Assembly (NCBI GenBank): GCA_040881685.1
Contig: JBBECS010000054.1
Location: 139,231-203,230 of the forward strand
Reading direction: 5' to 3'
Length of the DNA: 64,000 bases
Origin: Acidimicrobiia bacterium
Lineage (GTDB): Bacteria; Actinomycetota; Acidimicrobiia; IMCC26256; PALSA-555
A model generated the notes under the pieces. That model made no database searches and was not told the origin of the DNA. It was given only the letters and a program-made list of their open reading frames with translations. Shown here in pieces: positions 26,122-34,972 of the stretch. The position numbers were made by a program, and so were the translations under genes. Every line of letters begins with the position of its first letter. Position 1 is the first letter of the stretch.

Positions 26122-27011
26122 CGACGCTGGTCGACCTCGCCCCGCTCGAGCGGACGGTGGAGCACGCGCTCGACACGCGTGACCAGAGCGCGCTCCACGT
26201 GCTCGGGTACGGCGAGATCACGTCGGTGCTCGCGTGGCCCGATGCGCATGGGCCTTGGGCGTGCAAGCGCATGCCTGGCTTCGATCGCATCGAGCGCTTC
26301 GAGGCGTTTCGCTCCTCGTTCGACGCCTACGTCACCGCGCTCCAGCGAGCCGGGATCACGGTGCTCGACAGTCGGATCGACGCCGTGCCGTCGGTCGACG
26401 GCCGCCTCACGGCGTACGTCATCCAACCGGTGCTGCCCGCAGACGCGCTCGCACCGGAGGTGCTGCGGCGAGCACCAGAGGCGGACGGACGGGAGCTCAT
26501 CGGCTCCGTGATCGACCGCGTCGCCGCCGCGTCATCGCCGAGGGTTGGACTCGATGCACAGCTGTCCAACTGGGCTCAGGTCGACGGTGAGCTCGTGTAC
26601 TTCGACCTCACGACACCCTTGCTGCGGGACGAGCTCGACCGCGACCTGCTCGACACTGAGCTCATCGTCGCCTCGCTACCGGCCGCGCTGCGCCCATTCG
26701 TGCGGAAGTTTCTCGTTCGGTCCATCCTCGACCAGTTCTTCGACGCGCGTGCGATCGCGCTCGATCTCGCGGCGAACCTCTTCAAGGAGCGGCTCGGCAG
26801 CTGGGTACCGACCGTCGTGACCGTTGCCAACGAGCGGCTCCGTCCCGATCGACCGCTGACGACCGACGAGGCGCGTCGGTACTACCGACGCGATATGCGG
26901 GTCTGGAGCCTGTTGCAGACAGCGCGGCGCGCGGACCGGAACTGGCAGCAACGGGTGCGTCGTCGGCACTACCGGTACCTGCTCCCCGGCCGCATCGAGC
27001 GGCGACTCTGA
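26118..27011 (+). CDS. uncharacterised protein, kinase-like fold suspected
   Basis: 297 residues, soluble. The N-terminal part HVLGYGEITSVLAW followed by WACKRMPGF looks like the glycine loop and lysine strand of a protein-kinase/APH-like fold. Later LDAQLSNWAQVDGELVYFDLTTPLLRD resembles a degenerate catalytic/metal loop. The C-terminus is arginine- and tyrosine-rich. From memory this resembles the DUF6206 family, unverified. ATG at 26118 overlaps the aminotransferase stop, so they are co-translated. It might phosphorylate the amine product of its neighbour, but the canonical HxD motif is not seen. Confidence 0.6.
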   Translation: MTTLVDLAPLERTVEHALDTRDQSALHVLGYGEITSVLAWPDAHGPWACKRMPGFDRIERFEAFRSSFDAYVTALQRAGITVLDSRIDAVPSVDGRLTAYVIQPVLPADALAPEVLRRAPEADGRELIGSVIDRVAAASSPRVGLDAQLSNWAQVDGELVYFDLTTPLLRDELDRDLLDTELIVASLPAALRPFVRKFLVRSILDQFFDARAIALDLAANLFKERLGSWVPTVVTVANERLRPDRPLTTDEARRYYRRDMRVWSLLQTARRADRNWQQRVRRRHYRYLLPGRIERRL

Positions 27012-27014
27012 GCG

Positions 27015-28301
27015 CTACTTGCTGGCGCGCGCAGCGGCGCCGGTCATGGCTTTCCATGCGGCGACGTCGCTGGCGTCGGCAAGTCGGCCAACGTGCGTCA
27101 CGGTGTCGACATCGGTCGCCTCGGCGCGCAGCGCCGCGACCGTGCACTGCTCGCGGGGCCGGATCGAGAACGGATCGAACTGGTAGTGCCGCATCGCGTT
27201 CTCGTGCGTGATCTTGTTGACCGTCTCGACCGGTAGATCGGAAACGAGCGCTTCGACGCACTCTGGCGCGTTCGGCCAGGTGCTGTCGGAGTGGGGGTAG
27301 TCCGACTCCCAGCACACGTTGTCCACGTTGAAGTGGCCGAGCAGCTCAAGACCGACTGCGTCGTTGATGAAGCAGCACAGGATCCGCTCGCGGAAGAGCT
27401 CGCTCGGGCGCAGACCCTGCGCCGGCTCGTGGTGCATCCACGCGTTGTGGCGATCGAAGGTGTGCTCGGCCCGCTGGAGGAAGTACGGGATCCACCCGAT
27501 GTCGCCTTCGGTGAGTGCGAAGCGCAATGCCGGAAACCGGTTCCAGAAGTCGGCCCAGAGCAGATCGCCGAGCGTGTAGATGGTCATCGCCGACGACAGG
27601 CTCATCGGCACGGGCGCAGGCGCGTCGGGTGTCGTCGACGCGCTCTTCGACGACGACCCCACGTGGCAGCAGAGCACCGTCCCCTCGTCGCTGCACGCGG
27701 CGAAGAGTGGGTCCCACGCGTCGGTGTGGATGCTCGGCATGCCGAGCCCGGCGGGATTCTCGGAGAACGTGATCGCGTGGCACCCCTTCGCCGCGAGCCG
27801 GCGCACCTCCTTGGCACCTTCCTCGGCGTCGAAGAGCGGCACGATGCCGCAGGGGATGAACCGTTCGGGGTGCGCACCGCACCACTCGTCGACATGCCAG
27901 TCGTTGTACGCGCGGATCATCACGAGGTTCAGGTCACGGTCGGGCCCGAGGTTCAGCACCTGACCCGAGAAGCCGGTCCAGTTCGGGAAGTTGAGCCCCG
28001 CGAGCTGGCCGCCAGCCGACATGTCACGCACACGCTCGTGCACGTCGTAGCAGCCCGGCCGCATGTCTTCGTAGCGGTTCGGGTTCACGTTGAACATCTC
28101 GGGCGGCTTGCCCGCGACCGCGTTCAACCCAAGGTTCCTGCCGCGGACGTCGCCGTAGTACCACTGCTGCGAGCCATCGGCCTCGTCCACCACGCGCGGC
28201 GCGTGATCTCGGTACTTCGCCGGAACGTGCGCATCGAACATGTCGGCCGGTTCACAGATGTGGTCGTCGACCGAGATGAGGACGAGATCGTCGGCGCGCA
28301 C
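27015..28301 (-). CDS. amidohydrolase-2 family (ACMSD-like) metal hydrolase, second copy
   Basis: 428 residues. Same subfamily as the protein at 14.1-15.3 kb: LISVDDHICEPADMFDAHVP, VLCCHVGSSS and CWESDYPHSDSTWPNA. It has a longer C-terminal tail (about 40 residues) than the first copy. The D-x-H opening in place of H-x-H and the conserved final aspartate suggest a metal site of reduced ligand number, as in ACMSD-like decarboxylases. GTG at 28301 lies six bases after a TACCCT box. It is divergent from the FAS1/MaoC-like dehydratase operon and may share control with it. Confidence 0.82.
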   Translation of the reverse strand: MRADDLVLISVDDHICEPADMFDAHVPAKYRDHAPRVVDEADGSQQWYYGDVRGRNLGLNAVAGKPPEMFNVNPNRYEDMRPGCYDVHERVRDMSAGGQLAGLNFPNWTGFSGQVLNLGPDRDLNLVMIRAYNDWHVDEWCGAHPERFIPCGIVPLFDAEEGAKEVRRLAAKGCHAITFSENPAGLGMPSIHTDAWDPLFAACSDEGTVLCCHVGSSSKSASTTPDAPAPVPMSLSSAMTIYTLGDLLWADFWNRFPALRFALTEGDIGWIPYFLQRAEHTFDRHNAWMHHEPAQGLRPSELFRERILCCFINDAVGLELLGHFNVDNVCWESDYPHSDSTWPNAPECVEALVSDLPVETVNKITHENAMRHYQFDPFSIRPREQCTVAALRAEATDVDTVTHVGRLADASDVAAWKAMTGAAARASK

Positions 28302-28307
28302 CGAATT

Positions 28308-28313
28308 AGGGTA
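28308..28313 (-). promoter_or_regulatory. -10 box TACCCT, leaderless start
   Basis: On the minus strand TACCCT ends six bases before the GTG at 28301; there is no ribosome site. Confidence 0.5.
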
Positions 28314-28361
28314 CTGGCGACCGAACCTCGTTCAAAGGTGCGGACAGCTACGGGGGAATCA

Positions 28362-29711
28362 GTGCCAGCAACCGCGGAGACCACCGGCCGCATCACCGAC
28401 GAAGGCATCGCCCGGCTGCGCGCGCGGATCGGCGTCCCCGAACCTCATCCGCAGCCGCCTCACTACCTCGCACCCGGGCTCGACTCGTTCCGCCACGTCG
28501 CCGAGGCGTACGGCGACGACAACCCGCTCTGGTGGGATCCCGAGTACGCCGCGCAGACGCGCTGGCACGAGCCGATCGCCCCTCCTCCCATGGTCGGCGG
28601 CGACACGTTGATCGGTGAGGACGAGGTCGCGGAGGTCCCCGCCGGCCAGGCCGAGCTCATGAAGGGCGACCCGCTCCGTGGCGTGCACGCGTACTACGCG
28701 TCCAGCGTGCGCGAATGGTGGGCTCCACTGCGGGCGGGACAGCGCGTGTGGCGACGCAACGCGCTGGTGGGAGCGCTCGACAAGGAGTCTGAGTTCGCCG
28801 GGCGGGCCGTGCACGAGTGGACCGCCCAGGTGTTCCGCACCGACAACGGCACGATCCTCTCCGGGCAGTACAAGAACATGATCCGCACCGAGCGCGAGCA
28901 GGCGCGGGAGCGCAAGAAGGAAGCGCCACCGGTCATCGAGCCGTACGACGAGCAGTCCCTCGCGCCGATCGAGGAGCAGTACGCGCGCGAGGCTCCGCGC
29001 GGCGCCGAGCCACGTTGGTGGGACGACGTGAGCGAAGGCGACGAAGTCGGCCCACTCGTCAAGGGTCCGCTGACGGTCACCGACATGGTGTGCTGGCACG
29101 TCGGCATGGGGATGGGCCTCTACGGCGTGAAGCCCCTACGGCTCGCATGGGAGAACCGCCAGCGAATCCCGCGCTTCTACCATCGCGACGACCTGGGCAT
29201 CCCCGACGTGATGCAGCGCGTGCACTGGGATCCCGAGTTTGCGCGCCGGGCAGGCAACCCGACGACGTTCGACTACGGCCGGATGCGCGAGACCTGGCTC
29301 ATCCACCTGTGCACGGATTGGATGGGCGACGACGCGTGGCTCTGGCGTCTCGATTGTGAGTTCCGCAAGTTCAACTATGTGGGTGACACGCAATGGCTGC
29401 GCGGTCGCGTCACGCGCAAGTACCTGGCGGAAGGTGATCGTCCGGCGGTCGACCTCGACCTCGAGGCCGAGAACCAGCGTGGGGAGCAGACCACGCCCGG
29501 CCACGCCACGGTGCTGCTCCCGAGCCGCGAGCATGGTCCGGTGCGACTCCCCGACCCTCCAGGCGGCGCAGCCGACCTCGAAGGCACACTGACCGCGATC
29601 GCAGCGAGGTTCGACGAGACGAGCGATCGCGGGCCGGGTATCCCGGACCGCAGCGAGTCCGGGCCCGAGCGGCCCGGCCCGCAGGGCCGAGAGCGGGCAA
29701 GACGTGAGTGA
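28362..29711 (+). CDS. FAS1-like / MaoC-like acyl dehydratase, double hot-dog
   Basis: 449 residues. The N-terminal half (FRHVAEAYGDDNPLWWDPEY, then WHEPIAPPPMVGG) is a FAS1-type hot-dog domain. The second half includes VWGDD-free MaoC-like segments such as TMVCWH-type helix (DMVCWHVGMGM) and RMRETWLIHLCTDWMGDD. These proteins hydrate enoyl-CoA or dehydrate hydroxyacyl-CoA. GTG at 28362 follows GGGGGA; GTG at 28338 is possible. The last 20-25 codons run through a palindromic repeat and encode a Gly/Pro/Arg-rich tail (GPGIPDRSESGPERPG), so the natural C-terminus was probably extended by the repeat. First gene of a five-gene fatty-acid-like operon. Confidence 0.75.
   Translation: MPATAETTGRITDEGIARLRARIGVPEPHPQPPHYLAPGLDSFRHVAEAYGDDNPLWWDPEYAAQTRWHEPIAPPPMVGGDTLIGEDEVAEVPAGQAELMKGDPLRGVHAYYASSVREWWAPLRAGQRVWRRNALVGALDKESEFAGRAVHEWTAQVFRTDNGTILSGQYKNMIRTEREQARERKKEAPPVIEPYDEQSLAPIEEQYAREAPRGAEPRWWDDVSEGDEVGPLVKGPLTVTDMVCWHVGMGMGLYGVKPLRLAWENRQRIPRFYHRDDLGIPDVMQRVHWDPEFARRAGNPTTFDYGRMRETWLIHLCTDWMGDDAWLWRLDCEFRKFNYVGDTQWLRGRVTRKYLAEGDRPAVDLDLEAENQRGEQTTPGHATVLLPSREHGPVRLPDPPGGAADLEGTLTAIAARFDETSDRGPGIPDRSESGPERPGPQGRERARRE
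29629..29677. repeat. palindromic repeat element, copy 2, inside coding sequence
   Basis: GCGGGCCGGG, TAT, CCCGGACCGC (29629-29651, one mismatch) followed by CCGGGCC, five-base loop, GGCCCGG (29659-29677). The first arm is identical to that at 19534. It lies within the last codons of the dehydratase gene, just before the crotonase start. Confidence 0.6.
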
Positions 29712-30519
29712 CACCGTGTACGAGCCGGTCCCGGGGGTTGGCGCCGAGCTCACCGACGGCGTGCTGCGCGTCACGCTGGATCGGCCGAAGCGACGCAACG
29801 CCATCGACGACACGATGGCCGCGGCGCTGATCGGATACCTCGAAGCCGCGCAGAACGACGAGTCGGTGCGCTGCATCCGCATCGCGGGCGCAGGCGACGA
29901 CTTCTGCTCCGGCTTCGACCTCGCCGCCCGCGAAGGCGCCGGCGACGCTCGTCCGCGCGTGGGCGCGATCCAGCGTCGGCTCCCCGGTCAGGCCCATCGA
30001 CTCATCCCGCTCGTGCTCGATACGCAGGTCCCGGTGGTCTGTGCAGTCCGCGGGTGGGCAGCCGGACTCGGACTGCACCTCGCACTCGCGGTCGACTTCT
30101 GTGTGGTGGCGGACGACGCCCGGATCTGGGAGCCGTTCTCCAAGCGCGGCTTCACGCCTGACAGTGGTGGCACCTGGCTCATCCCGCGCCTCGTGGGCGT
30201 CGCGCGCGCCAAGGAGATCCTCATGCTCGGCCGCGAGCTCTCCGGGGCGGAGGCCGCCGACTGGGGACTCGTCTACCGCTCGGTCGCGTCAGCCGACGTC
30301 GATGCCGTCGCCGACGACGTCGTCACCCAGATGTGTGCGGGACCGACCGTCGCGCTGGGGCTGACCAAGTGGCTGGTGCACCGCGGCACGGCAAGGGTCT
30401 TCGACGAGCACCTCGCCGACGAAGGCTTCGCGATGGAGCTGTCGTCGCGCGCCGACGACTTCAAGGAAGGCATCACTGCGATGGTCGAGAAGCGCGATCC
30501 CCGCTTCTCGGGGCGATGA
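29704..30519 (+). CDS. enoyl-CoA hydratase/isomerase (crotonase) family
   Basis: 271 residues. Crotonase fold: LDRPKRRNAIDDTM, the CoA/oxyanion segment DDFCSGFDLAA, and GWAAGLGLHLALAVDFCVVADDARIW. The position of the second catalytic residue reads GFTPDSGGTWLIPRLVG, with Asp in the PDSG motif, as in PaaG/EchA-type isomerases and hydratases rather than classic two-glutamate hydratases. GTG at 29704 overlaps the dehydratase by eight bases. Role: hydration or isomerisation in a beta-oxidation-like pathway. Confidence 0.85.
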   Translation: MSDTVYEPVPGVGAELTDGVLRVTLDRPKRRNAIDDTMAAALIGYLEAAQNDESVRCIRIAGAGDDFCSGFDLAAREGAGDARPRVGAIQRRLPGQAHRLIPLVLDTQVPVVCAVRGWAAGLGLHLALAVDFCVVADDARIWEPFSKRGFTPDSGGTWLIPRLVGVARAKEILMLGRELSGAEAADWGLVYRSVASADVDAVADDVVTQMCAGPTVALGLTKWLVHRGTARVFDEHLADEGFAMELSSRADDFKEGITAMVEKRDPRFSGR

Positions 30520-31778
30520 GCATCGCCGCACTCTCGATCGACGCGTCCACGAGCACCGACGATGCGATCGCGGCGGTGCACGGTTGGGTGCAGGACCACG
30601 TACCCGTCGCCTGGCGCGAAGCAGGTGAGCGGGGCGGCAGCGCAGCCATCCGGGCGGTGCGCACACGCGAGGAGTACGCCGCTTGGTACCCGGTGTTCGG
30701 TGGTTCCGGGCTTGTCGTGCCCACCTGGCCCCAGGAGTACGGGGGTCTCGGCGTATCGCTCGACGTCGCTCGCGCGATCGACCGTGAGCTCGCGCCCTAC
30801 AACCTCGGACGGCTCAACCCTCTCGGCCTCAACCTCTGTGCGCCGGCGTTGTTCGCGCACGGCACCGACGAGCAGCGCGTTCGGTTCCTCCCGCCGATCG
30901 TGCGCAACGAGGAGCGGTGGTGCCAGCTTTTCAGCGAGCCGGGCGCGGGCTCCGACCTGGCATCACTGGCCACGCGCGCGACGCAGGACGGCGATGAGTG
31001 GCTGGTCACCGGCCAGAAGGTGTGGACCACGTGGGCGCACGAATCCGAGTTCGCGGTGCTGCTCGCCCGCACCGACGCGACCGTCTCCAAGCGAAAGGGC
31101 ATCACGTACTTCTTGCTCGAGCTCGATCAACCCGGAGTCGACATCCGGCCGCTGCGACACATCACCGGTGAAGCCGACTTCAACGAGGTGTTCCTCGACG
31201 ACGCACGCGTGCCGGACGCCCAACGCGTCGGCGACGTCGGTGACGGTTGGCGCGTTGCCAACGCCACGCTCTCCTCGGAACGACAGATGGTCGCCGGTGC
31301 AGGATCGGGCGGGGTCGACCGGATCGGTGGCCTGGGCGTGGAGCACGCGGTCGACCTCGCGGTGAAGCGCGGACGAACGTCGGAGCCCGTGATCCGTCAG
31401 CGCTTGGCCGCGCTCTACTCGGAGGAGCGCATCCGCGGTTGGACGAACCAGCGCGTGCGCGCCGGGCTGGCCGCGGGCCGACGGCCCGGTCCTGGCAGCA
31501 GCGTGGGCAAGATCCACAGTGGTGAGGTGAACCAGCGGCTGCAGGTGCTCGCAACCGACCTCCTCGGCGTCGACGCCATGGCATGGGAGAGCGACGCCGC
31601 CGACTACGACTCGTCGTTGCCGCACGAGGTGCACGGCATGCTCCGCAGCCGCGCCAACACCATCGAGGGCGGCACCAGCGAGGTCAACCGCAACATCGTC
31701 GGCGAGCGAGTGCTCGGCCTCCCCCGCGAGCCCGACCCGTGGAAGGACTCCCCATGGGGTGAGGTGCCGCGGTCGTGA
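30516..31778 (+). CDS. acyl-CoA dehydrogenase
   Basis: 420 residues, FAD enzyme introducing a double bond into an acyl-CoA. Landmarks are CQLFSEPGAGSDLASL and TGQKVWTTWAHESEFAVLLA (flavin site), GITYFLLELDQPGV, and the C-terminal NTIEGGTSEVNRNIVGERVLGLPRE that contacts FAD across the dimer. The protein opens with a long helical region like mycobacterial FadE proteins of sterol pathways, which are often heteromers; only one dehydrogenase is encoded here. ATG at 30516 overlaps the crotonase stop (ATGA). Confidence 0.9.
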   Translation: MSIAALSIDASTSTDDAIAAVHGWVQDHVPVAWREAGERGGSAAIRAVRTREEYAAWYPVFGGSGLVVPTWPQEYGGLGVSLDVARAIDRELAPYNLGRLNPLGLNLCAPALFAHGTDEQRVRFLPPIVRNEERWCQLFSEPGAGSDLASLATRATQDGDEWLVTGQKVWTTWAHESEFAVLLARTDATVSKRKGITYFLLELDQPGVDIRPLRHITGEADFNEVFLDDARVPDAQRVGDVGDGWRVANATLSSERQMVAGAGSGGVDRIGGLGVEHAVDLAVKRGRTSEPVIRQRLAALYSEERIRGWTNQRVRAGLAAGRRPGPGSSVGKIHSGEVNQRLQVLATDLLGVDAMAWESDAADYDSSLPHEVHGMLRSRANTIEGGTSEVNRNIVGERVLGLPREPDPWKDSPWGEVPRS

Positions 31779-32566
31779 CCGACTACACGAGGCTGCGCGT
31801 CGAGCGCCAAGGAGCAGTGGGTTGGTTGGTGTTCGATCGGCCCGACGCCGGCAACGCCATGGACGCCATGATGTTCGACGAGCTCGAACGTGCGTGGCGC
31901 GAGCTCGACGCCGACCCGGATGTGCGCGTGATCGTGAACACGGGCGAGGGACGGGCGTTCCAGACCGGCGTCGACGTCACCCAGGTGGCCAAGGACCGCG
32001 ACGCGCTGCGCGAGCACTCGCGCCGCACCCGCGACGCCGAGCTGCGCTTCACCGCGTGGCACTGCCAAGTGTGGAAGCCGGTGATCGCCGCCGTCAACGG
32101 CGTGTGTGCCGGTGGGGGCCTGCACTTCGTCGCCGACGCCGACATCGTGATCGCGGCCTCGAACGCCACGTTCGTCGACCCGCACGTCTCGATCGGCCAG
32201 GTCGTCGCGTACGAAGGCATCGCGCTGGCCCGCAAGTCGCCGATGGAGCCGATCATGCGCATGGCGCTCGTCGGCCGCCGCGAGCGCATCGACGCCGCGC
32301 GTGCGCACCAGCTCGGGATCATTAGCCAAGTCGTCGACCCGCCCGAGGACCTGCGAGCGCAGGCGCAAGAGCTCGCGGAGAAGGTCGCCCGTAACTCCCC
32401 CACCGCCATGGCCGCTACGAAGCGGGCCCTGTGGGGGGCACTCGAAGCCGGACTCACCGACGCATGTCGCGCCGGTGCGCAGGAGCTCATCGCGATGTGG
32501 GGTCACCCCGATCAGGAAGAGGGCCCGCGCGCGTTCGCCGAGAAGCGCGAGGCAGCATGGACATGA
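31775..32566 (+). CDS. crotonase-fold protein, paralogue 1
   Basis: 263 residues. Fold marks are VFDRPDAGNAMDAMM, GEGRAFQTGVDV and VNGVCAGGGLHFVADADIVI. Both canonical catalytic glutamates are replaced by histidines: the first site reads GGGLHFV, the second FVDPHVSIGQ. A different acid-base chemistry, or a hydrolase/lyase role, is likely. It overlaps the dehydrogenase (GTGA) and the next gene (ATGA). It shares long near-identical stretches with the next gene, especially the last 50 residues (WGALEAGLTDACRAGA, MWGHPDQEEGPRAFAEKRE), so the pair arose by tandem duplication. Confidence 0.85.
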   Translation: MTDYTRLRVERQGAVGWLVFDRPDAGNAMDAMMFDELERAWRELDADPDVRVIVNTGEGRAFQTGVDVTQVAKDRDALREHSRRTRDAELRFTAWHCQVWKPVIAAVNGVCAGGGLHFVADADIVIAASNATFVDPHVSIGQVVAYEGIALARKSPMEPIMRMALVGRRERIDAARAHQLGIISQVVDPPEDLRAQAQELAEKVARNSPTAMAATKRALWGALEAGLTDACRAGAQELIAMWGHPDQEEGPRAFAEKREAAWT

Positions 32567-33375
32567 CGTACGACCACCTGATCGTCGAGCGCCACGGCCC
32601 CGTCGGCTGGCTGATCAACAACCGACCCGACCAGCTCAATGCCATGAACGCCAAGATGCGCGACGAGTTCGCCGACGCTTGGCTCGAGCTCGACCGTGAC
32701 CCCGAGGTCCGGGTGATCGTGCACACCGGCGAAGGACGGGCGTTCCAGACCGGCGTCGACGTGGCCGAGATCGCGTCCGACGGCGTCGGCATGCAGCGGT
32801 ACCAAGAATCCGTGGAGAACTGGGACCTTCACTTCACTGCGTGGCACCAGCACGTTTGGAAGCCGGTCATCACCGCGGTGAACGGGATCTGCTGCGGTGG
32901 CGGGTTCCACTGGGTGGCCGAGGCCGACATCGTGATCGCGGCGGCGGACGCGCAGTTCTTCGACCCCCACGTGTCCGTGGGACAGGTCGTCGCGATCGAA
33001 GCCATCGGCTTGATCCGCAAGATGCCGGTCGAGGCGGTCATGCGCATGGCCTTCGTCGGACGTTACGAGCGCATGGACGTGCACCGGGCGTACGAGCTCG
33101 GGATGATCAGCGAGATCGTCGATCCACCCGATCGCCTCCGGGAGCGAGCACAGGAGCTCGCCGAGACCATCGCTCGCAACTCCCCCGCCGCCATGGCCGC
33201 CACGAAGAAGGCTCTCTGGGGCGCGCTCGAAGCGGGGCTCACGGATGCGTGTCGCGCCGGCGCCAAGCATTTAGTGTCGATGTGGGGTCATCCCGACCAG
33301 GAGGAAGGCCCGCGCGCGTTCGCCGAGAAGCGCGAACCGCACTGGGAGCCCCTCGACTCGACGAACGAGGATTGA
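32563..33375 (+). CDS. crotonase-fold protein, paralogue 2
   Basis: 270 residues. Tandem duplicate of the previous gene: VRVIVHTGEGRAFQTGVDVA, VNGICCGGGFHWVAEADIVI, FFDPHVSVGQVVAIEAIGLI. Again His stands where the two catalytic glutamates are expected. The start is ATG at 32563 (ATGA overlap, matching paralogue 1 in length) rather than ATG at 32557. Two diverged copies kept side by side suggest a hetero-oligomer. Last gene of the dehydratase-crotonase-dehydrogenase operon. Confidence 0.85.
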   Translation: MTYDHLIVERHGPVGWLINNRPDQLNAMNAKMRDEFADAWLELDRDPEVRVIVHTGEGRAFQTGVDVAEIASDGVGMQRYQESVENWDLHFTAWHQHVWKPVITAVNGICCGGGFHWVAEADIVIAAADAQFFDPHVSVGQVVAIEAIGLIRKMPVEAVMRMAFVGRYERMDVHRAYELGMISEIVDPPDRLRERAQELAETIARNSPAAMAATKKALWGALEAGLTDACRAGAKHLVSMWGHPDQEEGPRAFAEKREPHWEPLDSTNED

Positions 33376-33383
33376 CCTCCCCG

Positions 33384-33390
33384 AAGGAGG
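33384..33390 (+). promoter_or_regulatory. ribosome binding site deciding the sulfatase start
   Basis: AAGGAGG touches the ATG at 33391 with no spacer, which would not work well, but is six bases before the GTG at 33397. The GTG is therefore the likely start. Confidence 0.6.
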
Positions 33391-33396
33391 ATGCCC

Positions 33397-34962
33397 GTGC
33401 GTAGCAAGCCGAACGTTGTGCTGATCATGAGCGACCAGGAACGAGCGCGCAGCTGGATCCCCGACGAGCTCCAGGCCCGCCTCCCCGGTCGTGGCCGCCT
33501 GATGAACGAGGGCATGGAGCTACGCAACCACTACACCCACTCGTCGCCGTGCTCGCCGTCGCGCGCCACGTTGCTGACCGGCCAGTACGTGCCTGAGCAC
33601 GGCGTAACCGACAACGTGTTCGTGGACCCTGCGCAACCTGACTTGCACACCGCGACCCGGACGATCGGCCACATGCTGCGCGACGCGGGCTACTACACCG
33701 GCTACGTCGGGAAGTGGCACCTCTCGTACGGGAACCCCGACATGGAGCGCTACGGCTTCTCCGACTGGAGCGGCGAAGACTGGGCGTGGACTGGGCTCGC
33801 GGGCACGGGCACGTACTACGACGAGATCATCACCACGAACGCCGAAGGCTGGCTGCGCGAGCACGGCACCAGCACCGAGCCGTGGTTGCTCGTGATCGGG
33901 CTGGTGAATCCGCACGACATCTGCTGGTACCCGGCCGACCAGCCCGACTACCAAGCTGCGAACCGCGAGCGCACCGAGGCGTACGCATCGATGATCGGCG
34001 AGGCGGTGCCGGGCCGGGGCTCGATCCCCACGTTCGAGGGCGAGTACGAGGAGCTCTTCGACCTGCCGGCGAACTTCGACGACGACCTCAACGCCAAGCC
34101 GGCCGTGCACAAGCAGTGGCGCTGGGAGGACAACCACACGATGTTCGGGTTCCTCGAGCCCGACGACGAACGCAGGTGGCGGCGCGCGCTCGACTACTAC
34201 TTCCATCTCCACACGCTGTCCGACGGGCACATCAGCCGAATCCTCGATGCCCTCGACGCGACGGGGAACGCCGACGACACCGCGGTCATCTTCACGAGCG
34301 ACCACGGCGAGCAAGCAGGCTCGCACGGACTGCGCGGCAAGGGGCCGTTCGCATACGAGGAGATCATGCATGTGCCCTGCTACGTGCGCGCCCCCGGGAT
34401 CGCCGCGCCGGGTTCGTCCACCGAGTCGCTCACATCGAGCGCGGACATCCCGTCGCTGATCACCTCACTCGCCGGCGTTGACGGTGCCACGACCTCGACG
34501 ATGTCGGGCACCGACCTCACACCGCTGCTCGTGGGCGAGGCCGAGTCTGTGCGCGACCACGTGCTCTTCGCACAAGAGCAGGCCTGGCACATGTCGTGCG
34601 TGGGGCTGCGCTTCGCGCTGAGGGGTTGCTTCGACGGTCGCTACAAGTACGTCCGCTACTACGGCGTCGGCGGCGGCGTCGACAGCATGGGGCGCACGAT
34701 CCCATGGCAGAAGGGCATGCGCTTCGGGCCTGACGCCGACTTCGTCGACCTGGAGCACGAGCTGTACGACCTCCAGGAAGACCCGGGCGAGCTGGTGAAC
34801 CTCGCCGTCGACCGAGCGCACCCCTCGGATGCGCGCGAGCGCTTCGACGCGTTGCTCGATCTCGAACGTGGCGCATACACGCACACGCGCCCCGAGGGTG
34901 TCGGCGACGGGAGCACGCACTCTGCCGGGATGATGGAGCACTCCGCCTACTTCGAGAAGTAG
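33397..34962 (+). CDS. Cys-type sulfatase
   Basis: 521 residues, alkaline-phosphatase superfamily. It hydrolyses sulfate (or phosphonate) esters after conversion of a cysteine to formylglycine. The modification motif is C52-S-P-S-R (SSPCSPSRATLLTGQYVPEH). Metal and sulfate ligands appear in VLIMSDQ, VGKWHLSYG and FTSDHGEQAGSHG. No signal peptide is present, so it acts in the cytoplasm. Formylglycine-generating enzyme is not encoded in the window. Ten bases separate it from the binding-fold protein downstream, suggesting co-expression. Confidence 0.88.
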   Translation: MRSKPNVVLIMSDQERARSWIPDELQARLPGRGRLMNEGMELRNHYTHSSPCSPSRATLLTGQYVPEHGVTDNVFVDPAQPDLHTATRTIGHMLRDAGYYTGYVGKWHLSYGNPDMERYGFSDWSGEDWAWTGLAGTGTYYDEIITTNAEGWLREHGTSTEPWLLVIGLVNPHDICWYPADQPDYQAANRERTEAYASMIGEAVPGRGSIPTFEGEYEELFDLPANFDDDLNAKPAVHKQWRWEDNHTMFGFLEPDDERRWRRALDYYFHLHTLSDGHISRILDALDATGNADDTAVIFTSDHGEQAGSHGLRGKGPFAYEEIMHVPCYVRAPGIAAPGSSTESLTSSADIPSLITSLAGVDGATTSTMSGTDLTPLLVGEAESVRDHVLFAQEQAWHMSCVGLRFALRGCFDGRYKYVRYYGVGGGVDSMGRTIPWQKGMRFGPDADFVDLEHELYDLQEDPGELVNLAVDRAHPSDARERFDALLDLERGAYTHTRPEGVGDGSTHSAGMMEHSAYFEK

Positions 34963-34972
34963 GGAGACACCG

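Noticed and set aside
27291..28361. Upstream extension of the dehydratase frame by 357 codons
   Set aside because: It is antisense to the second amidohydrolase. The dehydratase domain begins after the GTG at 28362, which has a ribosome site.
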